From assembly GCA_039916225.1 (NCBI GenBank), contig JBDSLU010000477.1, positions 1-7,632 on the forward strand: DNA of 7,632 bases. The letters are read 5' to 3'. The translations under genes were made by a program, and so were the position numbers. The stretch comes from JBDSLU01 sp039916225 (GTDB lineage: Bacteria > Acidobacteriota > Vicinamibacteria > Vicinamibacterales > Vicinamibacteraceae). Below, piece by piece: positions 1 through 7,632 of this stretch. Numbering within the stretch: position 1 is the stretch's first letter; each line of letters opens with the position of its first letter. Below the pieces are notes generated by a model, which was given only the letters and a program-made list of their open reading frames with translations, searched no databases and was not told the origin of the DNA.

Positions 1-20
1 GTACGCAGTAACCGAAATCT

Positions 21-80
21 CTCCCGGACGGTCTCCCAGGACGGTCTCCGGGAGCGTCTCCGGAACCGTGTCCGGGAGCC
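21..80. repeat. Degenerate 12-bp tandem repeat (about 5 copies) in the leader
   Basis: Five head-to-tail units can be read: CTCCCGGACGGT (21-32), CTCCCAGGACGGT (33-45, one extra base), CTCCGGGAGCGT (46-57), CTCCGGAACCGT (58-69) and a shortened GTCCGGGAGCC (70-80). The 13-base second unit breaks the reading frame, so this is not selected as a peptide repeat. The outermost arms, CTCCCGGAC (21-29) and GTCCGGGAG (70-78), are exact reverse complements, so the whole block could fold as a hairpin with a structured 40-base loop. It lies 74 bp before the first start codon. It could be a structured leader, a binding array for a regulator, or the 3' flank of an upstream gene outside the window. The repeats are seen directly; the function is unknown. 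Confidence 0.7.
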
Positions 81-139
81 GATGAGCCCATCTTCGAGCC
101 GACTCCGCGTTATCCAGTGAAGCCCGACTACGGGCATCT

Positions 140-146
140 GGAGGAG
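140..146 (+). promoter_or_regulatory. Strong Shine-Dalgarno for the FHA-protease gene
   Basis: GGAGGAG is an extended match to the 16S anti-Shine-Dalgarno sequence, placed about 7-9 bases before the ATG at 154. It supports that ATG over the internal ATG and GTG codons downstream, because the FHA domain begins within the first residues of the encoded protein. Confidence 0.75.
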
Positions 147-153
147 AGAAGGC

Positions 154-1884
154 ATGGAGCGTGTAGTCCTACGACATCTGAGTGGCGCCAAGGGGCAGCA
201 GGTCGAATCGATCGCCCTGGACAAAGCCGGCGATCTGCTCATCGGGCGCGACCTGGCGGCGCACGTGCGGTTCGACCCCGAGCACGACGACCTGGTGGGT
301 CGCCAGCACGCCCGGATCCTTCAGGATCCGGCTGACAAGTACAGGTTCTCGATCGTCGACCTGAACAGCCGCAACGGCACCTACATCAACAAGCAGCGCG
401 TCGTCGGGACCGCTGCCCTGTCGCCGGGCGACATCGTGCAGCTCGGGCCGGGCGGCCCCGAGTTCCAGTTCGACTTCGATCCCCTGCCGGCGCACCTGAT
501 CAAGTCGACCCGCCTCGCGGCGGTTCCGCGCGCCGGTGATCCCCAGGCGACGCGGATGGCGCCGTCGTCCGCGGCGACGTCGATGGCGGCCGGCGGCAAG
601 GTCGGTGTGGGCAAGGAAACCGTCGAGCGGATGGTCACCGGCGCGCGCAAGGAGGGCCACCGCAACCTGGCCCTCGGCGTCGCCGCGACGCTGCTCGTCG
701 GCGGCGCGATCATCGCCGCCGTCGCCTGGCGCGCCGAGTGGCGGGCCTCCGCGTTCCAGCAGGAGGTCAACACCCGAAACGACCGCGAGAAGGCCGAGCG
801 GCCGCTGACGCCGCGCCAGATCGCCGACGGCTACACCGCGTCGACGGTGCTGATCGAGTTCAAGTGGAAGCTGGTCAACGGCGGCACCGGCGAGCAGATC
901 TACCAGGAGTACTCCCAGCAGGTCGACAGGGCCGGCAACCCGGCCAAGGACACCGACGGTCAGGAGATCGCCCCGATCCCGGTGTTCTGGCAGATCGGCA
1001 ACAAGGTCCTGCCGTCGCTGACACGGCAGCGCGGATCCTTCAGCCAGAACAAGGCGATCGCCGCCGGCAGTTCCGGTTCCGGCTTCGCGGTGACGACCGA
1101 CGGCTTCATCCTGACCAACCGTCACGTCGCGGCGAGCTGGGAGGCCGGCTACCCGGGCTTCCCGCGCCAGGGGCAGGCGATGCTGCTCACCCCGGGGCAG
1201 AAGGAACCGCAGGTGATGGACATCCGGCAGCTCAACGTGCGCAACTGGATCCCGATCACCGGCGGCGTCTTCGAGCACCAGAACGTCGTCGACCGCCGGC
1301 CCACCGAGTACAAGGGCTTCGAAGGCCAGAACATCTACCTGGACGTGACCTTCGCGCTGAACAAGCTGCGCTTCCCGGCAACGGTGGCGCGCGTCTCGGA
1401 TCGCCATGACGCGGCGTTGATCAAGATCAACACGCCGCAGCCCATCCGGAAGGTCGAGCTGTTCGACAACTACGACTCGATTGCGGTCGGTTCGCCGGTC
1501 ACGATCATGGGCTACCCCGGCGTCTCGCCAGACACCTATGTCATGACCAACTCCGTCGATGCGCTGTCGAGCGAACGGCAGACGATCTCGGTGCCCGATC
1601 CAACGGTCACGCCGACCAGCGTCGGCCGCATCTTCCGCGGCCGCATGCAGCCCACCGGCGGCACCATCAACGACTACCGGAGCGGGATGGGCGACACCTA
1701 CCAGCTCTCGAGCAACGAGACCGGCGGGGGCAACAGCGGCGGGCCGGTGTTCGACGAGAAGGGGCGGGTCATCGGCATCTTCACCTACAGCAACACCACC
1801 GACACCACGCTGCTCTTCTGCATCCCGATCCGCTTCGGGATGGAGCTGATGGGCACGCAGCCCGTGCTGACCCGGACCAACTAG
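154..1884 (+). CDS. Membrane-anchored FHA domain / trypsin-like serine protease fusion
   Basis: The 576-residue protein joins a phosphothreonine-reading module to a protease. Residues 1-110 are an FHA domain (GRD at 31-33, GRQHAR at 49-54, NSRNGTYIN at 71-79). Residues 111-169 are a Thr/Ala-rich linker. Residues 171-192 are one hydrophobic helix preceded by Arg/Lys, predicting FHA inside and protease outside. From about 227 to 565 is a chymotrypsin-fold peptidase of the HtrA/trypsin_2 type. The likely triad is His324 in TNRHVAA, Asp419 in HDAALIKI and Ser528 in GGGNSGGP, so it should be active. There is no PDZ domain, and His-Asp and Asp-Ser spacings (95 and 109 residues) exceed those of typical HtrA proteases. 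In the FHA the Ser of the usual SRxH motif is Gly49. A strong ribosome site precedes the ATG. The same-strand kinase and phosphatase genes downstream suggest that phosphorylation controls the protease; this is inference. The substrate is unknown. Confidence 0.9.
   Translation: MERVVLRHLSGAKGQQVESIALDKAGDLLIGRDLAAHVRFDPEHDDLVGRQHARILQDPADKYRFSIVDLNSRNGTYINKQRVVGTAALSPGDIVQLGPGGPEFQFDFDPLPAHLIKSTRLAAVPRAGDPQATRMAPSSAATSMAAGGKVGVGKETVERMVTGARKEGHRNLALGVAATLLVGGAIIAAVAWRAEWRASAFQQEVNTRNDREKAERPLTPRQIADGYTASTVLIEFKWKLVNGGTGEQIYQEYSQQVDRAGNPAKDTDGQEIAPIPVFWQIGNKVLPSLTRQRGSFSQNKAIAAGSSGSGFAVTTDGFILTNRHVAASWEAGYPGFPRQGQAMLLTPGQKEPQVMDIRQLNVRNWIPITGGVFEHQNVVDRRPTEYKGFEGQNIYLDVTFALNKLRFPATVARVSDRHDAALIKINTPQPIRKVELFDNYDSIAVGSPVTIMGYPGVSPDTYVMTNSVDALSSERQTISVPDPTVTPTSVGRIFRGRMQPTGGTINDYRSGMGDTYQLSSNETGGGNSGGPVFDEKGRVIGIFTYSNTTDTTLLFCIPIRFGMELMGTQPVLTRTN
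505..561 (+). other. Two [AS]-T-R-[LM]-A motifs in the FHA-protease linker
   Basis: Residues 118-122 (STRLA) and 132-136 (ATRMA) lie in the low-complexity cytoplasmic linker between the FHA domain and the membrane helix. The same motif recurs in the cytoplasmic juxtamembrane region of kinase 2 encoded downstream. Thr119 and Thr133 are candidate phospho-acceptors. By analogy with GarA/OdhI, where a phosphorylated tail Thr binds the protein's own FHA, they could act in cis. The motif is seen directly; its phosphorylation is inference, and an Ala/Arg-rich proteome makes chance matches possible. Confidence 0.35.
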
Positions 1885-1886
1885 CC

Positions 1887-1901
1887 GCGGCATGGAGCCG
1901 C
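1887..1901 (+). other. Small intergenic stem-loop between FHA-protease and kinase 1
   Basis: GCGGC and GCCGC flank a 5-base loop, giving a short perfect stem just after the FHA-protease stop codon. No T tract follows, so it is not a convincing intrinsic terminator. It may be chance in such GC-rich DNA, or may stabilise an mRNA end. The 47-bp gap shows no clear promoter and only a poor Shine-Dalgarno for the next gene. Confidence 0.2.
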
Positions 1902-1931
1902 AGGCACCGCGACGCACATCCTGAGCCGACC

Positions 1932-3326
1932 ATGGCCCGCTTCATCCCGCCGGACGCGATCGTCGGCCGCTATCGCCTCGCCGATTTCCTCGGCGCCGGC
2001 GGGATGGGCGAAGTCTACCGGGCCACGCACCTGACGACCGGTCAGGTCGTGGCCATCAAGATCCTCACCGCCGCCGAGATCGAAGCGCGCTGGCTGGCCC
2101 GCGTCTACCACGAGGCCCGCGTCCAGCAGGGCCTCAACCACCCGAACATCGTCAAGCTGCTCGAGCTGATCGATCTCCAGGGCCGGCCGTGCCTGGTGAT
2201 GGAATACATCTCGGGCGAATCGCTGGCCGATCGCCTCGAGCGGCAGCGCCGCATCCCGGCCCGCGAGGCGCTGCGCCTGCTGCAGTCGATCGCCTGGGCG
2301 GTCGCCTACGTGCACGCGCAGGGCATCATCCATCGCGATCTGAAGCCGGCCAACGTGCGCGTCACGCCGGACGGCCAGATCAAGCTGCTCGACTTCGGCA
2401 TCTCGAAGAGCCGCCATGCCGAGGGCCTGACCCAGACCGGCAACGTCATCGGGACGCCGCGCTACCTGTCGCCCGAGCAGATCCTCGGCGACGCGGTGAC
2501 GCCGGCCACTGATGTCTGGGCGCTCGGTGTGCTCCTGCACGAGATGGTGACCGGCCAGCCGCCGTTCACCGGCGGATCGGAGGCGCTGATGTGGGCGCGC
2601 ATCGATCGCGTGTCGTATGTCGCGCCCAGCGCCACGCTGACCCCGCCGCCCGAGGACGCCGCGCTGATGCGGCAGATCGATCGGCTGGTGGCGAGCTGCC
2701 TGACCCGTGATCCGGCCAGGCGGCCAGCCGCCGACGCCCTGGCCGCCGCCGCAGCGGACGCGCTGACCGGCGCCGAGCGCATCTCGGCGAACGCCCGGGC
2801 CCTGGCGCCGGCCGCCCCCCGCCCGGCGTCACCGGTCCAGGATTTTCTCGAGCGCCGCTGGCTGTTGATCACCGCGGTGTCGACGGCGGTGTCGATGGTA
2901 GCGCTGGCGACCTATCTCGCCTTCGAGATGCCTCCGCGCCTCGCCGGCGGCGGCACGTCCCCCGCGGCCAGCGGCACGGCGTCCGCCGGAACGGGAGCCG
3001 CCGGGTCCGGAGCGGCCGGGTCCGGAGGCGCCGGAGGCGCAGGGTCCGGGGGCTTGGGGTCGGGGGGGACGTCGGCCGCAGCCGGCGCTCGGCCAGGGGC
3101 CGACGCCGGCGTGCACCGCATCGACGTGGTGTCGGGGCGCGCCAATGTGCGCGTCAACGGCAAGGTGCTCGGCGACACGCCTGTCGACTACGTCGGCACG
3201 GTCGGCGAGACTGTATCGGTGGAGCTGCGACAGGACGGCTTCGAACCGGTGCGCGAGGACATCCAAGTGACGACGACCGGCACATCGACATTCAACATGC
3301 GCCGCGCCGCGAGGGACCAGCCATGA
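1932..3326 (+). CDS. Transmembrane Ser/Thr protein kinase with C-terminal PEGA domain
   Basis: This 464-residue Hanks-type kinase phosphorylates proteins on Ser/Thr from the cytoplasmic face. The kinase domain (about 13-275) has all the catalytic landmarks: Gly loop GAGGMG (21-26), Lys43 in AIK, Glu61 of helix C, HRDLKPAN (134-141), DFG (154-156) and SPE (180-182). Activation-loop Thr167, Thr169 and Thr175 are candidate autophosphorylation sites. A membrane helix spans about 310-330, preceded by Arg308-Arg309, which fits a cytoplasmic kinase. A Gly/Ala/Ser linker (about 338-392) leads to an outer PEGA-like domain (about 395-457, with VNGKVLGDTPV). PEGA domains occur on surface proteins and bacterial kinases and may sense envelope ligands; here that is inference. 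PASTA repeats are absent. The gene starts 47 bp after the FHA-protease with a poor Shine-Dalgarno, and its TGA overlaps the ATG of the phosphatase. The linker DNA contains 15-bp repeats and a G-quadruplex-type motif. Confidence 0.93.
   Translation: MARFIPPDAIVGRYRLADFLGAGGMGEVYRATHLTTGQVVAIKILTAAEIEARWLARVYHEARVQQGLNHPNIVKLLELIDLQGRPCLVMEYISGESLADRLERQRRIPAREALRLLQSIAWAVAYVHAQGIIHRDLKPANVRVTPDGQIKLLDFGISKSRHAEGLTQTGNVIGTPRYLSPEQILGDAVTPATDVWALGVLLHEMVTGQPPFTGGSEALMWARIDRVSYVAPSATLTPPPEDAALMRQIDRLVASCLTRDPARRPAADALAAAAADALTGAERISANARALAPAAPRPASPVQDFLERRWLLITAVSTAVSMVALATYLAFEMPPRLAGGGTSPAASGTASAGTGAAGSGAAGSGGAGGAGSGGLGSGGTSAAAGARPGADAGVHRIDVVSGRANVRVNGKVLGDTPVDYVGTVGETVSVELRQDGFEPVREDIQVTTTGTSTFNMRRAARDQP
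2997..3026 (+). repeat. 15-bp tandem repeat encoding Ala-Ala-Gly-Ser-Gly
   Basis: Two near-identical 15-bp units, GCCGCCGGGTCCGGA and GCGGCCGGGTCCGGA, encode AAGSG twice within the flexible stalk of kinase 1. Decayed Gly-rich units continue to about 3068. In-frame copy-number change would alter stalk length between membrane and PEGA domain without breaking the gene. Confidence 0.7.
3042..3068 (+). other. G-quadruplex-type motif in the kinase 1 coding strand
   Basis: Four runs of 3, 5, 4 and 7 guanines are separated by the short loops TCC, CTT and TC, matching the classic G3+N1-7 pattern. Being on the coding strand, it would also be present in the mRNA, in the stretch encoding the Gly-rich stalk before the PEGA domain. 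The final 7-G run (3062-3068) could also slip during replication. Formation in the cell is unproven. Confidence 0.5.
3311..3315 (+). promoter_or_regulatory. Shine-Dalgarno for the PP2C phosphatase inside kinase 1
   Basis: GAGGG sits 7 bases before the phosphatase ATG and lies within the last codons of kinase 1. With the ATGA overlap it supports translational coupling while allowing fresh initiation. Confidence 0.55.
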
Positions 3327-4125
3327 CGTGGGATATTGCCGGGCACGTGGTCAGCGACGTCGGCTGCGTCCGCGAGCTGAACGAGGATCGCGGCCGCATC
3401 GTGCAGCCGGGTGACGACGGTGAACAGGGCCGGCGGGGCGTGCTGGCCATCGTCGCCGATGGCATGGGCGGCCACTCGGCCGGCGAGGTCGCGAGCGAAC
3501 TGGCCGTGGACACGGTGCATCGCGCCTACTACGAGCGGGACGGCGCGCCCGGCGAGGCGCTCGTCGCCGCGCTGGAACACGCCAACCGCACGATCTTCGA
3601 GACCGCGTCGGCCGAACGGCGGCTGGCCGGCATGGGCACGACCTGCGTCGCGCTGGCCGTCTGCGACGGTCACGCCCACGCCGCCAGCGTCGGCGACAGC
3701 CGGCTCTACCTGCTGCGCGACGGCGGCATCTATCGCATGACCAACGACGACTCGGCGGTGGGTGAACTGGTCGCGCGCGGCCTGCTGACCCGATCCGAGG
3801 CCCGTCACCACGCCGACCGCAACGTCATCCTGCGCGCGCTCGGCACCCACCACGACGTGCAGGTGTCGCGCTGGGATCAGCCGCTCCCGGTCCGCAGCGG
3901 CGACGTCTTCGTGCTCTGCTCGGACGGCCTCAGCGACCTCGTCGAGGACGAGGAGATCGCCGAGCTGGTGACCGGCCAGCACGGCGCCGAGGCCGCCAAG
4001 GCGCTGGTGACCCTGGCCCGATCCCGCGGCGGCCATGACAACATCACCGTCGCGCTCGTGCGGATCACGGCGCACGCCGCCGAACCGGTGGCGGCGCCGG
4101 CGACGCGTGAGGTCCGGGTGATTCG

Positions 4126-4129
<4 letters not shown>
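3323..4129 (+). CDS. PP2C-family (PPM) Ser/Thr protein phosphatase
   Basis: The 268-residue protein is a soluble metal-dependent phosphatase of the PrpC/Stp/PstP type, which reverses Ser/Thr kinase phosphorylation. The family motifs occur in order: SDVGCVRELNEDR (11-23), VADGMGGH (44-51), GMGTTCVAL (103-111), GDSRLYLLRDG (124-134), CSDGLSD (199-205) and GGHDNITV (236-243). The metal-binding acidic residues Asp22, Asp46, Asp201 and Asp239 are all present, so it should be active. It is a single catalytic domain with only a short tail, about the usual size, and has no membrane segment. The ATG overlaps the TGA of kinase 1 and its own TGA overlaps the ATG of kinase 2, placing one phosphatase between two kinases. 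It therefore probably dephosphorylates both kinases and shared substrates, possibly including the FHA-protease linker; that substrate is inference. Confidence 0.95.
4108..4113 (+). promoter_or_regulatory. Probable ribosome site for kinase 2 inside the phosphatase gene
   Basis: TGAGGT lies about 12 bases before the kinase 2 ATG, a little farther than ideal, within the phosphatase coding sequence. With the ATGA overlap, reinitiation by ribosomes finishing the phosphatase is the likelier main route. Confidence 0.35.
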
Positions 4130-6099
<1,970 letters not shown>

Positions 6100-6104
6100 C
6101 GCCC

Positions 6105-7632
6105 TCAGAGCGCGCGCGTGCGCAGCGCGACGATCGGTGCGACGCGCGTCGCCCGCCGCGCCGGCAGGTAGGACGCGGCGGCGGCCACCACGATCGCCAC
6201 CACTGACACCGTGACCAGTGTCGGCGGGTCGAACGCGCCGACGCCGAAGAGCAGCGTCAACGCGGTCCGCGCCAGCGCCCAGGCACTCGCCAATCCAACG
6301 CCGAGGCCGACCGCGGCGAGCACCAGCCCTTCGCCGACCACCATGCGGCCGATGTCGGACGGCCGGGCGCCGAGGGCCATGCGCACGCCGATCTCGTGGG
6401 TGCGCGTCACCACCGAGTGCTGGATCAGGGCGTAGAGCCCGATCGCGGCGAGGAGCAGCGTCATCGCGGCGCCGCCGAGCAGCAATGCGGTCTGCACCCG
6501 GCGCTCGGCGACAGCCAGGCCGATGCGATCCCCGACCCGCGCCACGTGATAGACGACGGCCTTCGGCTCGACGGCGCGGACCGCGGCCCGCACCGCGCTG
6601 GCGCCGGACGACGGATCGGCGTGCGACGTGCGCACGAACAGGATCGCGCGGCGCGACGGCGCCTGCGCCACCGGCTCGAACATCTGCGGCACCGATGCGG
6701 TCTCGAGGCCCTGGCGGCGCATGTCGGCGACGACGCCGACGACGGTGAACCACGGCGATGGCGCTCCCTGTCCGCCGAAGGCGAATCGCCGGCCGATGGC
6801 GTCGCGGCCGGGCCATAGCCGGGCGGCCATCGTCGCGTTGACGATCGCGACCAGCCCGGCACCGCGACCGTCGGAAGCCACGAAGTCGCGGCCACGCTGC
6901 AGCGGCGTGCCCAGCGTGTCGAACACCGCGCCGGCGATCTCGTCGCGCCGCAGCGGCAGCGGCTGGGCGCCGACCCGGTCGCCCCCCTCGGCAACGACCG
7001 ACTGCTCGCCGACGGTGCCGACGAAGAGTTCGCTGCTGATGCCGGCGCGCTCGACGCCGGGCAGGGCCGTCACACGCTCGAGCACCGCCTCGTAGAACGC
7101 GGCGCGCGCGGTCGACGGCAGATCGGCCGGCGGCGCCAGGTTCATCGATACCACCCGCTCGGCCCGGAACCCGGGGTCGACGCGGCTCAGGTTCCACCAG
7201 CTGCGTGCGAGCAGCCCGGCCCCGGCGAGCAGCACGATGGCCGCGGCGCACTCGCCGATGACGAACAGCTGGCGGAGCCGCGCCGCGGCGCCGGCCGCGC
7301 TCCGCCGGCCGCCGTCGACGCCGGTGACGCGAAGATCGCGCCTCCACGCGGGCACGGCCGGAGCCAGACCGATCAGCATGCCGGTGATCGCCGACACGAC
7401 GACCGCGCCGGCGACGAGGCGCAGGTCGAGGCGGACGTCGACGAGGCGGGCGGCGTAGGCAGGACCGATCGCGCGGATAGCCGTCGTCGCGGCAGCGGCA
7501 ACCAGCAGTCCGGCGACGCCGGCACCGATCGCCAGCAGGGCGCTCTCGATCACCAGCGATCGCAGGAGCCGGGCCCGGCTGGCGCCGAGCGCCGCCTGGA
7601 TCGCCAGCTGCGGCATCCGGGCCAGGCCGCGA
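6105..7632 (-). CDS. ADOP/MacB-type ABC transporter permease, N-terminal part outside the window
   Basis: This is the C-terminal part of a large FtsX-like permease; the frame stays open through 7632, so the Met codon at 7616-7614 is internal, not the start. Counting from that Met, residues 5-40 (QAALGASRARLL and following helix) match the end of a first FtsX domain, with another helix at about 68-90. A second half begins with a helix at about 118-136, then a periplasmic MacB-type core (about 145-365, including VDPGF) and a second FtsX domain (EIGVRMALGARPSDIGR at 408-424, helices near 376-398, 425-447 and 467-487, and YLPARRATRVAPIVALR near the end). The repeat of the ALGA motif shows internal duplication, as in acidobacterial duplicated orphan permeases. 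Family members usually run about 800-900 residues, so roughly a third is missing. They act in the inner membrane with an ATPase, often for export; the substrate is unknown. Confidence 0.92.
   Translation of the reverse strand, partial: RGLARMPQLAIQAALGASRARLLRSLVIESALLAIGAGVAGLLVAAAATTAIRAIGPAYAARLVDVRLDLRLVAGAVVVSAITGMLIGLAPAVPAWRRDLRVTGVDGGRRSAAGAAARLRQLFVIGECAAAIVLLAGAGLLARSWWNLSRVDPGFRAERVVSMNLAPPADLPSTARAAFYEAVLERVTALPGVERAGISSELFVGTVGEQSVVAEGGDRVGAQPLPLRRDEIAGAVFDTLGTPLQRGRDFVASDGRGAGLVAIVNATMAARLWPGRDAIGRRFAFGGQGAPSPWFTVVGVVADMRRQGLETASVPQMFEPVAQAPSRRAILFVRTSHADPSSGASAVRAAVRAVEPKAVVYHVARVGDRIGLAVAERRVQTALLLGGAAMTLLLAAIGLYALIQHSVVTRTHEIGVRMALGARPSDIGRMVVGEGLVLAAVGLGVGLASAWALARTALTLLFGVGAFDPPTLVTVSVVAIVVAAAASYLPARRATRVAPIVALRTRAL
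6139..6152. repeat. Perfect 14-bp palindrome in the 3' end of the permease gene
   Basis: GCGACGCGCGTCGC is its own reverse complement and could form a 5-bp stem with a 4-base loop on either strand. It lies just past the convergent gene ends, where a bidirectional transcription stop might be expected. It encodes part of the conserved RRATRV motif of the permease, though, and has no T tract, so chance is a fair explanation. Confidence 0.3.

Noticed and set aside
93..116. Sigma-70-like promoter (TTCGAG and TTATCC) before the first gene
   Set aside because: The boxes are poor matches and their spacing is too short (about 12 bases); no promoter can be called with confidence.
1..120. Possible 3' tail of an upstream gene ending in TGA at 118-120, or a second open frame from about 12 to 335
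   Set aside because: Third-position GC in both frames is visibly lower than in the real genes, neither product shows a domain, and the tandem repeat breaks frame. A short upstream tail cannot be fully excluded.
169..1917. 582-codon open frame antisense to the FHA-protease gene
   Set aside because: Its product is rich in Asp, Arg, Val and Ala with no recognisable domain, as expected from the complement of a high-GC3 gene. The plus-strand frame has clear FHA and protease motifs.
1892..1924. Ten-codon mini-ORF between the FHA-protease and kinase 1
   Set aside because: No ribosome site and no sign of selection; expected by chance.
7614..7616. ATG at 7616 (minus strand) as start of the permease
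   Set aside because: The frame continues open to the window edge, and the following residues match the middle of an FtsX domain rather than an N-terminus, so this is an internal methionine.

Overview
The window is a very GC-rich bacterial segment carrying four codirectional (+) genes of a membrane-anchored Ser/Thr phosphorylation module, followed by a convergent (-) ABC transporter permease. The permease has the duplicated FtsX/MacB architecture of the ADOP family (acidobacterial duplicated orphan permeases). Together with the many-kinase style and the base composition, this points to an acidobacterium, possibly of the Vicinamibacteria type. That assignment is inference; Gemmatimonadota or Myxococcota cannot be excluded.

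Layout. Positions 1-153 are a non-coding leader containing a degenerate 12-bp tandem repeat (21-80) whose outer arms form a perfect 9-bp inverted repeat, then a good Shine-Dalgarno. 154-1884 encodes a cytoplasmic FHA domain, a linker, one transmembrane helix and a trypsin-like protease with an intact His-Asp-Ser triad. 1932-3326 encodes an active-looking Hanks-type kinase with a transmembrane helix, a Gly/Ala/Ser linker and a C-terminal PEGA domain. 3323-4129 encodes a complete PP2C-family phosphatase. 4126-6099 encodes a second active-looking kinase with a long juxtamembrane region, a transmembrane helix, a Pro/Ala-rich stalk and a C-terminal beta-rich domain that may be PH-like. 6105-7632 (-) is the 3' part of the ADOP-type permease, cut by the window edge.

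How the genes may work together. The kinase-phosphatase and phosphatase-kinase junctions are both ATGA start/stop overlaps, so kinase 1, phosphatase and kinase 2 are very probably cotranscribed and translationally coupled. The FHA-protease lies 47 bp upstream in the same direction and probably belongs to the same operon. The set contains a writer (two kinases), an eraser (PP2C) and a reader (FHA), with the reader fused through the membrane to a protease. The attractive inference is a phospho-threonine switch in the cytoplasm that controls proteolysis outside the membrane. A short motif, [AS]-T-R-[LMI]-[AV], recurs twice in the cytoplasmic linker of the FHA-protease and three times in the juxtamembrane region of kinase 2; these are candidate phospho-acceptor or FHA-docking sites. 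The permease is likely unrelated, ending 5 bp from the last kinase gene in convergent orientation.
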